Shown one piece after another: positions 6,445 through 7,020 of a stretch of DNA of 7,020 bases (position 1 is the stretch's first letter; every line of letters begins with the position of its first letter). A program made the translations under genes and the position numbers. The notes under the pieces were generated by a model that was given only the letters and a program-made list of their open reading frames with translations, was not told the DNA's origin and did no database searches. This stretch comes from Oscillospiraceae bacterium (GTDB taxonomy: Bacteria > Bacillota_A > Clostridia > Oscillospirales > Ruminococcaceae). The stretch is from assembly GCA_900766795.1 (NCBI GenBank), contig CAAFWX010000128.1, forward strand, positions 1-7,020, read 5' to 3'.

Positions 6445-7020
6445 TTAGGGTACGATTACGAAGCCCTGAGGAGGCGGAGGAAGCTCCACAGCCTCGCCGG
6501 GCTTTGCGTCAATGCTCTTGGAGGAAGCCTTGATAGACCCCGATACCCAAGCAAAATACTGCGCCATGTCGCCCGAGGTGAGATTGTTCATCATCAGGAC
6601 GTTGTTCGTTATCTTCTTGAGCGTATTGGCGTTTGCATTAGCGCCCGCGCCGCAGGCGATGATGTTTCCGACAGAAACATTTTTTATCGCTTCAATGCCC
6701 TCGTCAAGGTTGTCCGTCGGAGCGCCGTCCGTCAGCAGGAATACCAGCGGCTTCCAGTCGCCCTTCTGGGTAGCGGTGGAGGTACGCACCTCGTTCTTGA
6801 TGCAGTCCGCCAGCACACAGAGCGCTCCACCCAGTGCGGTAGCTCCTCCTGCGGTAAGCTCTGGCTCCTTGAAGAGCATAAGCTCCGTCAACGGCGAAAC
6901 CTGCCTTGCGGTGCTGTTGAATGTAATAACGGATAGATAAGCGGTCTCAAGCGCCTGCGGGTCGCCCTTCAGCTCGGTGAGCAGCGCCTTGATGCCCTGC
7001 TTTACCGCCTCAATAGGCTC
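6445..7020 (-). CDS. terY: TerY-like VWA domain protein (N-terminus cut by window edge)
   Basis: The reading frame is open to the right edge; 191 codons plus TAA are present, and by family length (about 210) only some 20 N-terminal residues are missing. The first visible residues, EPIEAVKQGIKALL, are what normally follows the DxSxS part of the metal-ion-dependent adhesion site (MIDAS), which therefore lies just outside. The remaining MIDAS elements are visible: Thr in GGATALGGAL and Asp in LLTDGAPTD, plus YLSVITFNSTA typical of TerY. The tail is proline-rich (ELPPPPQGFVIVP). TerY-type VWA proteins are cytoplasmic and thought to act as metal-dependent adaptors in Ter stress systems. The gene stops 12 nt before the phosphatase ATG, implying co-transcription and probable translational coupling. 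The internal ATG at 6891 is not the start, because strong VWA homology continues upstream of it. Confidence 0.92.
   Translation of the reverse strand, partial: EPIEAVKQGIKALLTELKGDPQALETAYLSVITFNSTARQVSPLTELMLFKEPELTAGGATALGGALCVLADCIKNEVRTSTATQKGDWKPLVFLLTDGAPTDNLDEGIEAIKNVSVGNIIACGAGANANANTLKKITNNVLMMNNLTSGDMAQYFAWVSGSIKASSKSIDAKPGEAVELPPPPQGFVIVP

Noticed and set aside
5558..6448. 296-codon plus-strand open frame rich in Ser/Ala
   Set aside because: It is antisense to the phosphatase, and its Ser/Ala composition is the mirror of the Ala/Glu-rich linker codons. No domain is seen.

Overview
The window is a compact block of five genes, all on the minus strand, so transcription runs from the right edge to the left edge. 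The outer two are cut by the window ends. The set is a Ter-type (tellurite-resistance-associated) signalling and stress module: a TerY-like VWA protein, a PP2C/PPM phosphatase, a eukaryote-like protein kinase with a C-terminal zinc ribbon, a PMCA-type calcium P-type ATPase, and a TerD-domain protein. The moderately GC-rich sequence, purine-rich ribosome-binding sites (a perfect AGGAGG before terD) and this combination of families suggest a Gram-positive anaerobe of the Clostridia, perhaps an Oscillospiraceae/Ruminococcus relative. That placement is inference; no rRNA or other taxonomic marker is present.

Layout in order of transcription: terY-like VWA gene (right edge to 6445, N-terminal tip missing); PP2C phosphatase (6432-4777, 12 nt after terY); protein kinase (4755-3280, 21-nt gap); Ca2+-ATPase (3217-473, 62-nt gap containing a perfect 8-bp hairpin); terD (367 to left edge, 105-nt gap with two hairpins, C-terminal part missing). 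No stretch over 300 bases lacks a gene. I found no RNA genes, mobile elements, CRISPR arrays or convincing promoters; the operon promoter probably lies beyond the right edge.

The first three genes match the TerY-phosphorylation triad (VWA + PP2C + kinase) known from comparative genomics of Ter systems. The likely logic is that kinase and phosphatase set the phosphorylation state of target proteins, with the metal-dependent VWA protein as scaffold or adaptor. The triad is followed by a Ca2+ exporter and a Ca2+-binding TerD protein, so the unit may couple Ser/Thr phosphorylation to calcium handling at the membrane. The most interesting molecular details are a kinase that seems to lack the usual beta3 lysine but has a lysine in the glycine-loop/beta2 position, as in WNK kinases; a long acidic disordered extension on the phosphatase; and an FHA-like C-terminal domain on the kinase. 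The long plus-strand open frames are antisense shadows of these genes.
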